Notes under the pieces: model-generated
The model's database searches: none
The model's input: only the letters and a program-made list of their open reading frames with translations
Told to the model about the DNA's origin: nothing
Shown here: positions 1-6,160 of the stretch, piece by piece
Position numbering within the stretch: position 1 is the first letter of the stretch
Layout of the letters: every line of letters starts with the position of its first letter
Assembly (NCBI GenBank): GCA_900313745.1
Contig: OMSM01000408.1
Coordinates: forward strand, 1 to 9,705
DNA: 9,705 nucleotides
Direction: 5' to 3'
Origin: an uncultured Lachnospiraceae bacterium
Lineage (GTDB): Bacteria > Bacillota > Clostridia > Lachnospirales > Lachnospiraceae
Program-made: the position numbers and the translations under genes

Positions 1-715
1 CCTTAATGTGACGGAGGCGATCCACAACTCCTGCAACTATTTCTTCTTTGAGGTCGGCCACAGGCTGGGGATGGATGAGTCCGGAGTATATCACTCCGAG
101 CTCGGCATAGAGAAGCTTTACCGCTATGCGGATATGTACGGTCTCACCGAGACCTCGGGAATAGAGATTGAGGAGGCCTCCCCGAGGGTTTCCGATATGG
201 ATGCCGTCCGCAGCGCCATCGGACAGGGCAGCAGCGGCTACACGACCGTGCAGCTTGCCCGCTACGTTTCAGCCGTAGCCAACAGCGGCACATGCTTCAA
301 TCTGACCCTGATCGACCGCATCCAGGACACAGACGGGCAGCTGCTCAGCGATAATGAGGCCTCCGTCCGCAATGTCATAGACATGGACGAAGAGTACTGG
401 GACCACATCCACACAGGTATGCGCGAGGTTGTGGAGGACAAAGCTTACTTCAGCGATTTTCCGATCGCTGTCGCCGGCAAGACCGGAACGGCACAGGAGA
501 CGGAGGGGAGGGCGAACCACGCGCTCTTCGTGTGCTACGCGCCTTACGAGAAACCGGAAATTTCCGTCGTCACCCGCATTGCCAACGGCTACACGTCTGA
601 CTACGCGGCGCAGACAACGCTGGAAATACTCCGGTACTACTTCGGCCTTGCAGACAGGGACAGCATTGTCAGTGACGACACTTCGGAGATGACCGGCACC
701 ATTGGAGGAGACTGA
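1..715 (+). CDS. mrdA: Penicillin-binding protein 2 (class B transpeptidase), C-terminal part
   Basis: This is the 3' part of a gene that begins before the window; the reading frame is open from base 2 and ends at TGA 713-715. Class B PBPs cross-link peptidoglycan stem peptides on the outer face of the membrane. The visible part is the second half of the transpeptidase domain. The SxN motif is S-C-N at bases 29-37, inside AIHNSCNYFF, and the KTG motif is at 479-487, inside AGKTGTAQE. The catalytic SxxK lies upstream, outside the window. The text between the motifs (GMREVVED, NHALFVCYAP) and the end (TLEILRYYFG) resemble PBP2/MrdA more than FtsI, and the gene abuts a RodA-type gene, which supports the elongation role. 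The stop codon shares one base with the next start (TGATG), so the two are probably translationally coupled. The GTG at base 8 is internal, not a start. Confidence 0.93.
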   Translation, partial: LNVTEAIHNSCNYFFFEVGHRLGMDESGVYHSELGIEKLYRYADMYGLTETSGIEIEEASPRVSDMDAVRSAIGQGSSGYTTVQLARYVSAVANSGTCFNLTLIDRIQDTDGQLLSDNEASVRNVIDMDEEYWDHIHTGMREVVEDKAYFSDFPIAVAGKTGTAQETEGRANHALFVCYAPYEKPEISVVTRIANGYTSDYAAQTTLEILRYYFGLADRDSIVSDDTSEMTGTIGGD

Positions 716-1926
716 TGAACGTACTGGATTCCCAATCCGGAATCGCTTCCGCGGGTTCCGGAATTCCTTCGGGAAAGAGCAGGCCTTCCCGCTTAAAACT
801 GATTTTCTCCACCTTTGACCTGAGGAAGACGGACATCCTGCTTCCCCTTCTCGTGATCTCGCTTACGGTCATCGGAATCATCTCCGTCAGCAGTGCGGCG
901 CCGTCTTTAAGATCGCGGCAGATTCTGGGATTCATGCTCGCCCTCGCAGCGATGGTACTCGCGCTGATTCCGGATTATCACGCACTTCTGCTCCTTGGTC
1001 CGGCAGGATATGCCGTCACCCTCGTGCTGCTCGAGGCAGTGCTGCTTTACGGCACCGCAAGGGACGATGCCGTACGCTGGATAGAGATCGGAGGAGTGCT
1101 TTTCCAGCCCACGGAGCTGGCCAAAATCCTGTTGATTTTGTTTTATGCTCAGTTCATAATGAAATACAAGGACAAAATGAGCGGTTTAGTGTGCACAGCT
1201 GCCAGTTTTGCGCTTATTCTTCCGCCGGTCTACCTGATTGCCAGGGAGCCTGATTTATCGACGCTGATCATGGTTTTTCTCATCTTCTGCGTGATGATCT
1301 TTGTCGGCGGAATCAGCTGGAAATTCGTCCTCACGGTTCTGGGACTTGCCGTTCCCTCCGGCATCGTCGTATTCAGCCTCATCCTTAGGGAGGGGCAGAC
1401 GATCATTGAGGATTTCCAGAGACGGCGCATTCTCGCGTGGCTGTATCCCGAACAGTATCCGGACACCGCATATCAGACATTGAATTCCATAATGGCGATA
1501 GGCTCCGGGCAGCTTACAGGAAAAGGATACAATACCAACGGGATCAGCTCACTTCTGAACAGCGGATATATCTCTGAAGCCCAGACGGATCTGATTTTCA
1601 CTGTTATTGGAGAAGAGTTCGGCTTTATCGGCACGACCGCAGTTGTTCTGTTAATTACGGCGATTGCGGTCCGGTGTCTTGTTATCGCACTTCATGCGGA
1701 TGATATCGCCGGAACGGTGATTGCCGCGGGAGTCGGCGGATGGGTCGGTTTTCAGGGATTCATGAATATCGGCGTCGTCACCGGCATACTTCCGAACACA
1801 GGCATACCGCTTCCTTTTGTAAGCTACGGCCTGACCAGCCTTGTCTCGCTGTACATGGGAATCGGGCTGGTGCTGAACGTCCATATGCGCTCAGCTTCCG
1901 ATTTGAATACCGGAATGTTCCGCTGA
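715..1926 (+). CDS. rodA: SEDS-family peptidoglycan glycosyltransferase, RodA-like
   Basis: A 403-residue polytopic membrane protein of the FtsW/RodA/SpoVE (SEDS) family, which polymerises lipid II into glycan strands with a class B PBP partner. After about 38 cytoplasmic residues the protein has around ten hydrophobic segments, the first at about 41-62. Family landmarks are RWIEIGG-LFQPTELAKI at 121-138, REPDLSTL at 177-184, and NTGIPLPFVSYG at 361-372. The catalytic Asp of SEDS proteins corresponds to D292 in EAQTDLIF, by remembered alignment to E. coli RodA D262. The motif after SYG reads LTS where most relatives have GSS. The ATG at 715 has GGAGG at 704-708, six bases upstream, and overlaps the PBP2 stop by one base. 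RodA rather than FtsW is inferred from the PBP2 neighbour and from mgsA downstream, an order I recall from Clostridia. Part of the envelope operon 1-3301. Confidence 0.93.
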   Translation: MNVLDSQSGIASAGSGIPSGKSRPSRLKLIFSTFDLRKTDILLPLLVISLTVIGIISVSSAAPSLRSRQILGFMLALAAMVLALIPDYHALLLLGPAGYAVTLVLLEAVLLYGTARDDAVRWIEIGGVLFQPTELAKILLILFYAQFIMKYKDKMSGLVCTAASFALILPPVYLIAREPDLSTLIMVFLIFCVMIFVGGISWKFVLTVLGLAVPSGIVVFSLILREGQTIIEDFQRRRILAWLYPEQYPDTAYQTLNSIMAIGSGQLTGKGYNTNGISSLLNSGYISEAQTDLIFTVIGEEFGFIGTTAVVLLITAIAVRCLVIALHADDIAGTVIAAGVGGWVGFQGFMNIGVVTGILPNTGIPLPFVSYGLTSLVSLYMGIGLVLNVHMRSASDLNTGMFR

Positions 1927-1938
1927 CGGAGGAACTTG

Positions 1939-2334
1939 ATGAATATCGCTTTAATTGCACATGATGCCAAGAAGAAACTGATGCAGAATTTCTGCATCGC
2001 TTACCGGGGAATTCTCAGCCGGCATGAGCTTTATGCTACCGGAACGACCGGCCGGCTTATTGAGGAAGTCACTAACCTGAGCATTCACAAATATCTCGCC
2101 GGACATCTCGGAGGGGAGCAGCAAATCGGTTCGCAGATCGAGCACAATGAAATCGACCTTGTCATCTTTCTCCGCGATCCCCTGACCCCGAAGAGCCACG
2201 AGCCGGACGTCAACAATGTCATCCGTCTCTGCGATATCCACAATATCCCCCTGGCCACCAACCTGGCTTCGGCGGAGCTGCTGATTAAATCACTGGATCG
2301 CGGGGACCTGGAGTGGCGTGAGATCTACAAGTAA
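1939..2334 (+). CDS. mgsA: Methylglyoxal synthase
   Basis: A 131-residue cytosolic enzyme converting dihydroxyacetone phosphate to methylglyoxal and phosphate, a bypass of lower glycolysis. The phosphate-binding motif YATGTTGRLIEE is at 32-43, LGGEQQIG at 57-64, and FLRDPLTPKSHEPDV at 77-91, followed by NIPLATN. By remembered alignment with E. coli MgsA, D80, H87 and D90 correspond to D91, H98 and D101. The catalytic base D71 corresponds to E60 here, so the usual GGDQQ is GGEQQ, a conservative change at a key residue. ATG 1939 is chosen over an in-frame TTG three bases earlier because GGAGG (1928-1932) is six bases from the ATG but only three from the TTG. It follows rodA by 12 bases and overlaps the next gene by 17 bases. 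Confidence 0.95.
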   Translation: MNIALIAHDAKKKLMQNFCIAYRGILSRHELYATGTTGRLIEEVTNLSIHKYLAGHLGGEQQIGSQIEHNEIDLVIFLRDPLTPKSHEPDVNNVIRLCDIHNIPLATNLASAELLIKSLDRGDLEWREIYK

Positions 2335-3301
2335 ATCCCTCTTACTTATATTAATATCAGCGGTCACCGTGCTGCTCGCAGGCTGCGGCAGCACGTTTTC
2401 CTATGCCTACACGCAGAATATCGGCGATTCCACCTTCTCCTACACGGCGAAAAGCTCCGGAACCGCGGAAGCTGCGGACTCCTTTGCCAGGAATCTCTGC
2501 GTCGTAAAGGGCGATGTCGGCAACGACAACACGGTTACCATGTCCAACGCCACTGCAGCGGCTCTTTTCGACGTATCACGGCGTGAGACGCTGTTCGCCA
2601 GGGAAATACATAAGAAACTCTATCCTGCCAGCATGACCAAGGTCATGACCGCTCTGGTTGCCCTGAAATACGGCTCGACAGACCAGCTGCTCACGGCAGA
2701 CGAGGCTGTGTACGTCACGGAAATCGATGCGCAGCTCTGCGGTATCCAGGCGGGCGATACGCTCACTCTTGACCAGGCACTGCACCTTCTTCTCATCTAT
2801 TCGGCAAACGATGCGGCAAACCTTATTGCGGAGAGCATCGGCGGCAGCGTCGAAAGTTTTGTCGCAATGATGAATGACGAGGCCAGGGCCCTCGGAGCGA
2901 CGAACACCAACTTCGTCAATCCCAACGGCCTTCACAACGACAACCACTATACTACCGCATATGACATGTACCTTATCTTCAATGCGGCAATACAGTACGA
3001 CCTCTTCAAGGAGATTATCAACCAGTCATCCTACAGCACCAAATACCGTCATGCGGACGGCACGGAGCAGGAGATCAGCGTCAAGTCCACCAACCAGTAC
3101 CTGACCGGAACACGCAGTGCGCCGACCGGGGTCACGGTACTCGGAGGCAAGACAGGCACGACAAACGCAGCCGGGCACTGCCTGGTCATGCTTTCCCGCA
3201 ACAGCTCCGGAAATCCGTATATATCGGTGGTCATGCAGGCATATAATCAGGACACTTTGTACCGGATCATGACGGAGCTTCTCGCGGAAATACCGAATTA
3301 A
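2318..3301 (+). CDS. Lipoprotein D-alanyl-D-alanine carboxypeptidase (S11 family)
   Basis: A 327-residue low-molecular-weight PBP that removes the terminal D-Ala from peptidoglycan pentapeptides outside the cell. All three active-site motifs are visible: S105-M-T-K108 (SxxK), S162-A-N164 (SxN) and K278-T-G280 in GGKTGTTNAAGH. The N terminus is a lipoprotein signal: positive residues at 2 and 6, a hydrophobic run at 8-20, and lipobox LAGC with the acylated Cys at 23. The protein ends about 50 residues after KTG, so the C-terminal PBP5-type domain and amphipathic tail anchor are absent; the lipid probably replaces the tail as anchor. The start is GTG 2318, with GGAG at 2310-2313, four bases upstream. 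It lies inside the last codons of mgsA (17-base overlap), suggesting translational coupling. A beta-lactamase is less likely given the S11-type motif context. LspA at 7297 would process it. Confidence 0.92.
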   Translation: MRSTSKSLLLILISAVTVLLAGCGSTFSYAYTQNIGDSTFSYTAKSSGTAEAADSFARNLCVVKGDVGNDNTVTMSNATAAALFDVSRRETLFAREIHKKLYPASMTKVMTALVALKYGSTDQLLTADEAVYVTEIDAQLCGIQAGDTLTLDQALHLLLIYSANDAANLIAESIGGSVESFVAMMNDEARALGATNTNFVNPNGLHNDNHYTTAYDMYLIFNAAIQYDLFKEIINQSSYSTKYRHADGTEQEISVKSTNQYLTGTRSAPTGVTVLGGKTGTTNAAGHCLVMLSRNSSGNPYISVVMQAYNQDTLYRIMTELLAEIPN

Positions 3302-3311
3302 CCGGGGCAGA

Positions 3312-3326
3312 GCGGCTTCCGGCCGC
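3312..3326 (+). terminator. GC-rich hairpin after the carboxypeptidase gene, weak terminator candidate
   Basis: GCGGC (3312-3316) and GCCGC (3322-3326) form a five-pair stem around a TTCCG loop, with CCGG/CCGG flanks that could lengthen it imperfectly. It lies 11 bases after the carboxypeptidase stop. Only ATTTAG follows, not a real T-tract, so termination would be weak at best. Placement at the end of the operon and before a fresh promoter is the main support. Confidence 0.35.
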
Positions 3327-3336
3327 CGGATTTAGA

Positions 3337-3350
3337 GGTTGTAAACAACC
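3337..3350. promoter_or_regulatory. Operator-like palindrome over a -35 box
   Basis: GGTTGTAAACAACC is a perfect inverted repeat (arms GGTTGT/ACAACC around AA). It contains the TTGTAA hexamer that serves as the -35 box of the promoter before the P-loop gene. A repressor bound here would block RNA polymerase, which is inference; no regulator gene lies nearby. It could also form a small RNA hairpin in read-through transcripts. Confidence 0.45.
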
Positions 3351-3367
3351 GTCCGATAAACTATAAT
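3339..3367 (+). promoter_or_regulatory. Sigma-A type promoter for the P-loop gene
   Basis: The -35 hexamer TTGTAA (3339-3344, four of six matches to TTGACA) and a perfect TATAAT -10 (3362-3367) are separated by 17 bases. Transcription would start near 3374, giving a leader of about 25 bases before the ATG at 3399. The surrounding DNA is AT-rich compared with the genes on either side. Confidence 0.65.
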
Positions 3368-3398
3368 TTAAACTACTAAAGCAAGGAGGGCGTGTCCA

Positions 3399-3818
3399 AT
3401 GATACAGCTCATTGTAGGCAAAAAGGGTAAAGGCAAAACAAAATGCCTTCTTGACAGGGCGAACACCGAGGTCAGGGATACTCTTGGCAATATTGTCTAT
3501 CTCGACAAAAGTACAGATCACATGTACGAACTCAACAACCGCATCCGTCTGATCTCTGTTCCGGATTTCCATATCAGCAGTACCGATCAGTTCATTGGTT
3601 TCGTTCTGGGAATCATTTCACAGGATCATGATCTTGAACAGATGTATTTCGACAGTTTTCTCGTTATTTCCGGTCTCGGCGATGCCGACATCACAGATAC
3701 CGTGAAGAAATTCGTGAGTATCAGTGAAGAGTTCGGAGTCGACTTCATTCTCAGTGTTTCCAAAGATGAGGCTGAGATTCCGGAGGAGTTAAGATCACTG
3801 GTGTCCATTTCCCTCTGA
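3399..3818 (+). CDS. Small P-loop NTPase-like protein of unknown function (often labelled 'PilT-like')
   Basis: A 139-residue soluble protein with a clear Walker A motif at its N terminus, GKKGKGKT at residues 7-14, following the short beta strand IQLIV. A possible Walker B strand is FDSFLVISGLGD near 85-96, but the acidic residue placement is not typical. The rest resembles a compact alpha/beta fold ending in FGVDFILSVS. I recall similar proteins in Clostridia annotated as twitching motility protein PilT, but the length is far too short for a PilT motor and no pilus genes are present, so that label should not be trusted. ATG 3399 follows a strong AAGGAGGG at 3383-3390. The gene appears to be its own transcription unit, with a promoter at 3339-3367 and a terminator-like hairpin at 3839-3877. 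Nucleotide binding is likely; the function is unknown. Confidence 0.85.
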   Translation: MIQLIVGKKGKGKTKCLLDRANTEVRDTLGNIVYLDKSTDHMYELNNRIRLISVPDFHISSTDQFIGFVLGIISQDHDLEQMYFDSFLVISGLGDADITDTVKKFVSISEEFGVDFILSVSKDEAEIPEELRSLVSISL

Positions 3819-3838
3819 TCAGCTGACAGGATTGAAAC

Positions 3839-3877
3839 ATGGCCTCGGGCACCGATCCCGGGGCTATTTCCTTGTTT
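3839..3877 (+). terminator. Intrinsic terminator or attenuator between the P-loop and HlyD-like genes
   Basis: GCCTCGGG (3842-3849) pairs with CCCGGGGC (3857-3864) with one G-U pair across a seven-base loop. A G-U pair plus T-A and A-T pairs extend the stem outward to 3839 and 3867. The following stretch 3867-3877 is T-rich (TTTCCTTGTTT). It starts 20 bases after the P-loop gene stop. The next gene's likely start is only 12 bases further on, so any expression of that gene from upstream must read through it. Confidence 0.6.
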
Positions 3878-3882
3878 GAGGT
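3878..3882 (+). promoter_or_regulatory. Ribosome-binding site supporting a TTG start at 3890
   Basis: GAGGT matches the anti-Shine-Dalgarno sequence and sits seven bases before TTG 3890. The competing ATG at 3839 has only AGGA seven bases upstream and lies inside the stem of a terminator-like hairpin. This site is the main reason for choosing the later start. Confidence 0.55.
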
Positions 3883-3889
3883 AATTCCA

Positions 3890-5320
3890 TTGCCGGACAG
3901 CCGCAGCCATTCCAGCACAAATCACAGCAATATCCGCACCGTTAAAGAGTCGACCGCGTATCATCTGCCGCAGTTCGGCGTCTTTATCATGCTTGCGCTG
4001 TTCATCTATGTGGTTTACAACATGCTGTCCTACAGGAATGCCAACCTCGTCGCCGGATATGAGGTCACCACGGGTTCCCTCAGTGCGGACCAGGTGTACA
4101 CCGGCATCGCACTGAGGCAGGAGAGCATCGCGCAAAGCGAGTACCCCGGCTATGTGAATTATTATGCCCGCGAGGGTGACCGCATCCCCGTCGGGGGCCT
4201 GGCCTACACCGTTGATGAGAGCGGCCGGATCATGGAATATATGAATACCGAGACCGGGAGCGGCAATGTGCTCAATTCCGAGGATATTCTGAAACTCCGT
4301 CCGGAGGTCAGCAGTTTTGCCGCCGGGTTCGACGAGAAAAACTTCTCCGACATTTATGATTTCAGGGATACCTTCATCAGCACCGTGCAGAAAATGGCGA
4401 GCGGCTATATTCTGAAGGATATTTCGCAGATCGCCGCTTCTGACCTTACAGGCTCCATTCATCAGTGCTATGCCGCGGAGACCGGCATCCTGGTTTTCTC
4501 CACCGACGGCTACGAGAACGCCGACTTTGAGTCGGTCACCGCGGAAGACCTCACTCCCGAAGCGGTTTCTTCCTACGAAAAGAAATGCTTCGAGAGCAAC
4601 ATGCTTGTGGTGCAGGGAGATCCGGTCTACAAGGTCTGCACGGACGAAAACTGGTCCCTGGTGATCGGAACAACGCCGGAAGAGGCGGAGAGGCTCACCG
4701 AGCTCCAGTACATTCAGGTGCGTTTCATCAAGAACCAGGATGTTCTCTGGGCATCGGTCACCTCGCGCAAGGACGCCGAGGATCACGCCATGGTGAAGCT
4801 TTCCTTCACCAATTCCATGGTTACCTTCTGCAGTGACCGGTATCTCCGCGTCGAGCTCATCACCGAGAGCGTGAAAGGACTGAAGGTGCCCAATTCCTCC
4901 ATCGTCGAGGCGGACTTCTTCCTCGTTCCCAAGGAGTATATTACGGTCGGCCTGACCGGGGACAGAGGTGTACTGCGCCAGACTTACACCGAGGACGGCC
5001 AGCCCAGCTCGGAGTTCATCACGGCAGTTCCCTACAGCGAAACGAATAAGGACTACTACCTCGACCAGTCCACGCTCCGTGTCGGCGACGTGCTGATCAT
5101 GCCTGATTCGACAGAGACATGCACCTTGACGAGACAGGCCGGATTAATAGGTGTGTACAACATTAACAAAGGCTACGCCGATTTCCGCGAGGTGAATATT
5201 CTGTACCGCAATGACGAATACTCCATAGTGGAACCCAACACGCTTTACGGCCTAAGCGAGTATGACCACATTGTGCTCGATGCCTCAACCATATCGCCGG
5301 ATGAACTGATTTTCAGCTAA
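3890..5320 (+). CDS. HlyD-like single-pass membrane protein near sepF
   Basis: A 476-residue protein from TTG 3890 (493 if ATG 3839 is used). About 28 cytoplasmic residues precede one membrane helix at about 29-48 (FGVFIMLALFIYVVYNM); the remainder should face outside. GYVNYYAREGDRIPVG (87-102) resembles the biotinyl/lipoyl-like half-motif of membrane fusion proteins. A large middle domain (about 120-330) has no motif I recognise. VPNSSIVE (333-340) and the C-terminal block GVYNINKGYADFREVNILY onwards (421-464) are characteristic of the clostridial HlyD-like family as I remember it. No ABC transporter or outer-membrane channel gene is present, so the usual export-adaptor role is doubtful. The neighbour sepF suggests an envelope or division role, which is inference. 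The first 17 codons from ATG 3839 coincide with a hairpin and read like non-coding sequence. No convincing terminator follows the stop. Confidence 0.85.
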   Translation: MPDSRSHSSTNHSNIRTVKESTAYHLPQFGVFIMLALFIYVVYNMLSYRNANLVAGYEVTTGSLSADQVYTGIALRQESIAQSEYPGYVNYYAREGDRIPVGGLAYTVDESGRIMEYMNTETGSGNVLNSEDILKLRPEVSSFAAGFDEKNFSDIYDFRDTFISTVQKMASGYILKDISQIAASDLTGSIHQCYAAETGILVFSTDGYENADFESVTAEDLTPEAVSSYEKKCFESNMLVVQGDPVYKVCTDENWSLVIGTTPEEAERLTELQYIQVRFIKNQDVLWASVTSRKDAEDHAMVKLSFTNSMVTFCSDRYLRVELITESVKGLKVPNSSIVEADFFLVPKEYITVGLTGDRGVLRQTYTEDGQPSSEFITAVPYSETNKDYYLDQSTLRVGDVLIMPDSTETCTLTRQAGLIGVYNINKGYADFREVNILYRNDEYSIVEPNTLYGLSEYDHIVLDASTISPDELIFS

Positions 5321-5345
5321 AAAGCGGAGAATTCACGGTTTTTCC

Positions 5346-5374
5346 TTGACACTTTTTAATTAAGTCGGGATAAT
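5346..5374 (+). promoter_or_regulatory. Strong sigma-A promoter for sepF
   Basis: A perfect -35 TTGACA (5346-5351) is followed 17 bases later by GATAAT (5369-5374, five of six matches to TATAAT), with an AT-rich spacer. Transcription would start near 5381, giving an untranslated leader of about 94 bases before the sepF start at 5475. It sits in the 154-base gap after the HlyD-like gene. No clear riboswitch fold is visible in the leader. Confidence 0.8.
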
Positions 5375-5474
5375 AAAGTGTGTTCTAATGCAGCAAAAGC
5401 GGAAGTTGTTGTAAGATAATATCGGTCTGACTTGAAAGAACGCAGTTTACAGTATGCAGAATTCAGGAAAACTT

Positions 5475-6074
5475 ATGAGTGTCGTAAACAAGTTTATCAA
5501 CTTTATGAAGGTAGCGGATGATCAGGATCAGGAGATGGATACCGGATATATGCCTGATCTAGATGATGATGAACCCATGTTCTCCAGGAACAAGCGCCGC
5601 GCTGAAGCTGATTTTGGTGACAGAGCCCGTAATCAGGAAGACGACGAATATTTCGAAGAGCCGGCTGCAGCTCCTGCGAAGAATTCACTTTTCGGCGGCA
5701 TCCGCACCCGGACAAACAGCCGCAGAGAGGAGAGCGCCCGTATGATTCCGACCGGCGATCCCGGAGTTGAGGTTCACGTATTCAAGCCCACCAACCTGGA
5801 CGAAGCAAGGAATGTTACTGATACGCTTCTTCAAGGCCAGTCAGCGGTTCTTAATCTGGAAGGACTTGATCTCATGATGGCGCAGCGCATCATCGACTTT
5901 GTCGGCGGTTCCAACTACGCGATCAAAGGACACTTTACCCGTATTTCCAGCTACATCTTCCTGTTCACACCAAAGGATGTAGATATCGCCGGAGATATCC
6001 CGGAGGAGGCGATGGCCGCATCGGCCAGTGCGGGGGACGAAGCGCTTAATATCCCCTATGATCAGCGGATCTAA
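5475..6074 (+). CDS. sepF: Cell division protein SepF
   Basis: A 199-residue cytoplasmic protein that anchors and bundles FtsZ at the division site. The N terminus MSVVNKFINFMKV is the short amphipathic membrane-binding helix. It is followed by an acidic, low-complexity linker (about 14-95) with several Asp/Glu runs. The conserved SepF core is at about 98-168: VEVHVFKPTNLDEARNV, then VLNLEGLD at 125-132, QRIIDFVGG, and SSYIFLFTP at 158-166. A tail of about 33 residues follows. ATG 5475 is chosen because the family starts at this helix and AGGA (5465-5468) sits six bases upstream; an in-frame ATG at 5454 would add seven residues ahead of the helix and lacks a good ribosome site. The gene has its own promoter (5346-5374) and terminator (6108-6143). 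A divIVA or ylm-type neighbour, common around sepF in Bacilli, is absent here. Confidence 0.95.
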   Translation: MSVVNKFINFMKVADDQDQEMDTGYMPDLDDDEPMFSRNKRRAEADFGDRARNQEDDEYFEEPAAAPAKNSLFGGIRTRTNSRREESARMIPTGDPGVEVHVFKPTNLDEARNVTDTLLQGQSAVLNLEGLDLMMAQRIIDFVGGSNYAIKGHFTRISSYIFLFTPKDVDIAGDIPEEAMAASASAGDEALNIPYDQRI

Positions 6075-6107
6075 GTATTGGCGCACTTTACAGAGCAAGT
6101 ATGGTTC

Positions 6108-6143
6108 AGCGCCGGGCAATCGTATATTGTCCGGCGCTTTTCT
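6108..6143 (+). terminator. Intrinsic terminator after sepF
   Basis: AGCGCCGGGCAAT (6108-6120) pairs with ATTGTCCGGCGCT (6126-6138) along all 13 positions, with a single G-U pair, around a five-base CGTAT loop. TTTT then CT follows. It starts 33 bases after the sepF stop. The aroB ribosome site begins only eight bases after the end of this feature, so it may also act as an attenuator for the aroB operon. Confidence 0.85.
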
Positions 6144-6160
6144 AATGTTTGGAGCAGACT

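Noticed and set aside
3399..3818. Annotation of the P-loop protein as a PilT twitching motor
   Set aside because: It is far shorter than PilT, lacks the PilT Asp and His boxes, and no pilus genes are nearby.
3626..4786. A 386-codon open frame on the minus strand across the end of the P-loop gene and the HlyD-like gene
   Set aside because: It is antisense to two well-supported genes, shows no recognisable family motif, and is explained by codon bias keeping the opposite strand free of stops.
5319..5343. Possible terminator after the HlyD-like gene around GAATTC and the following T-run
   Set aside because: Outside the six-base GAATTC core the flanks do not pair well, so the T-run has no stable stem before it.
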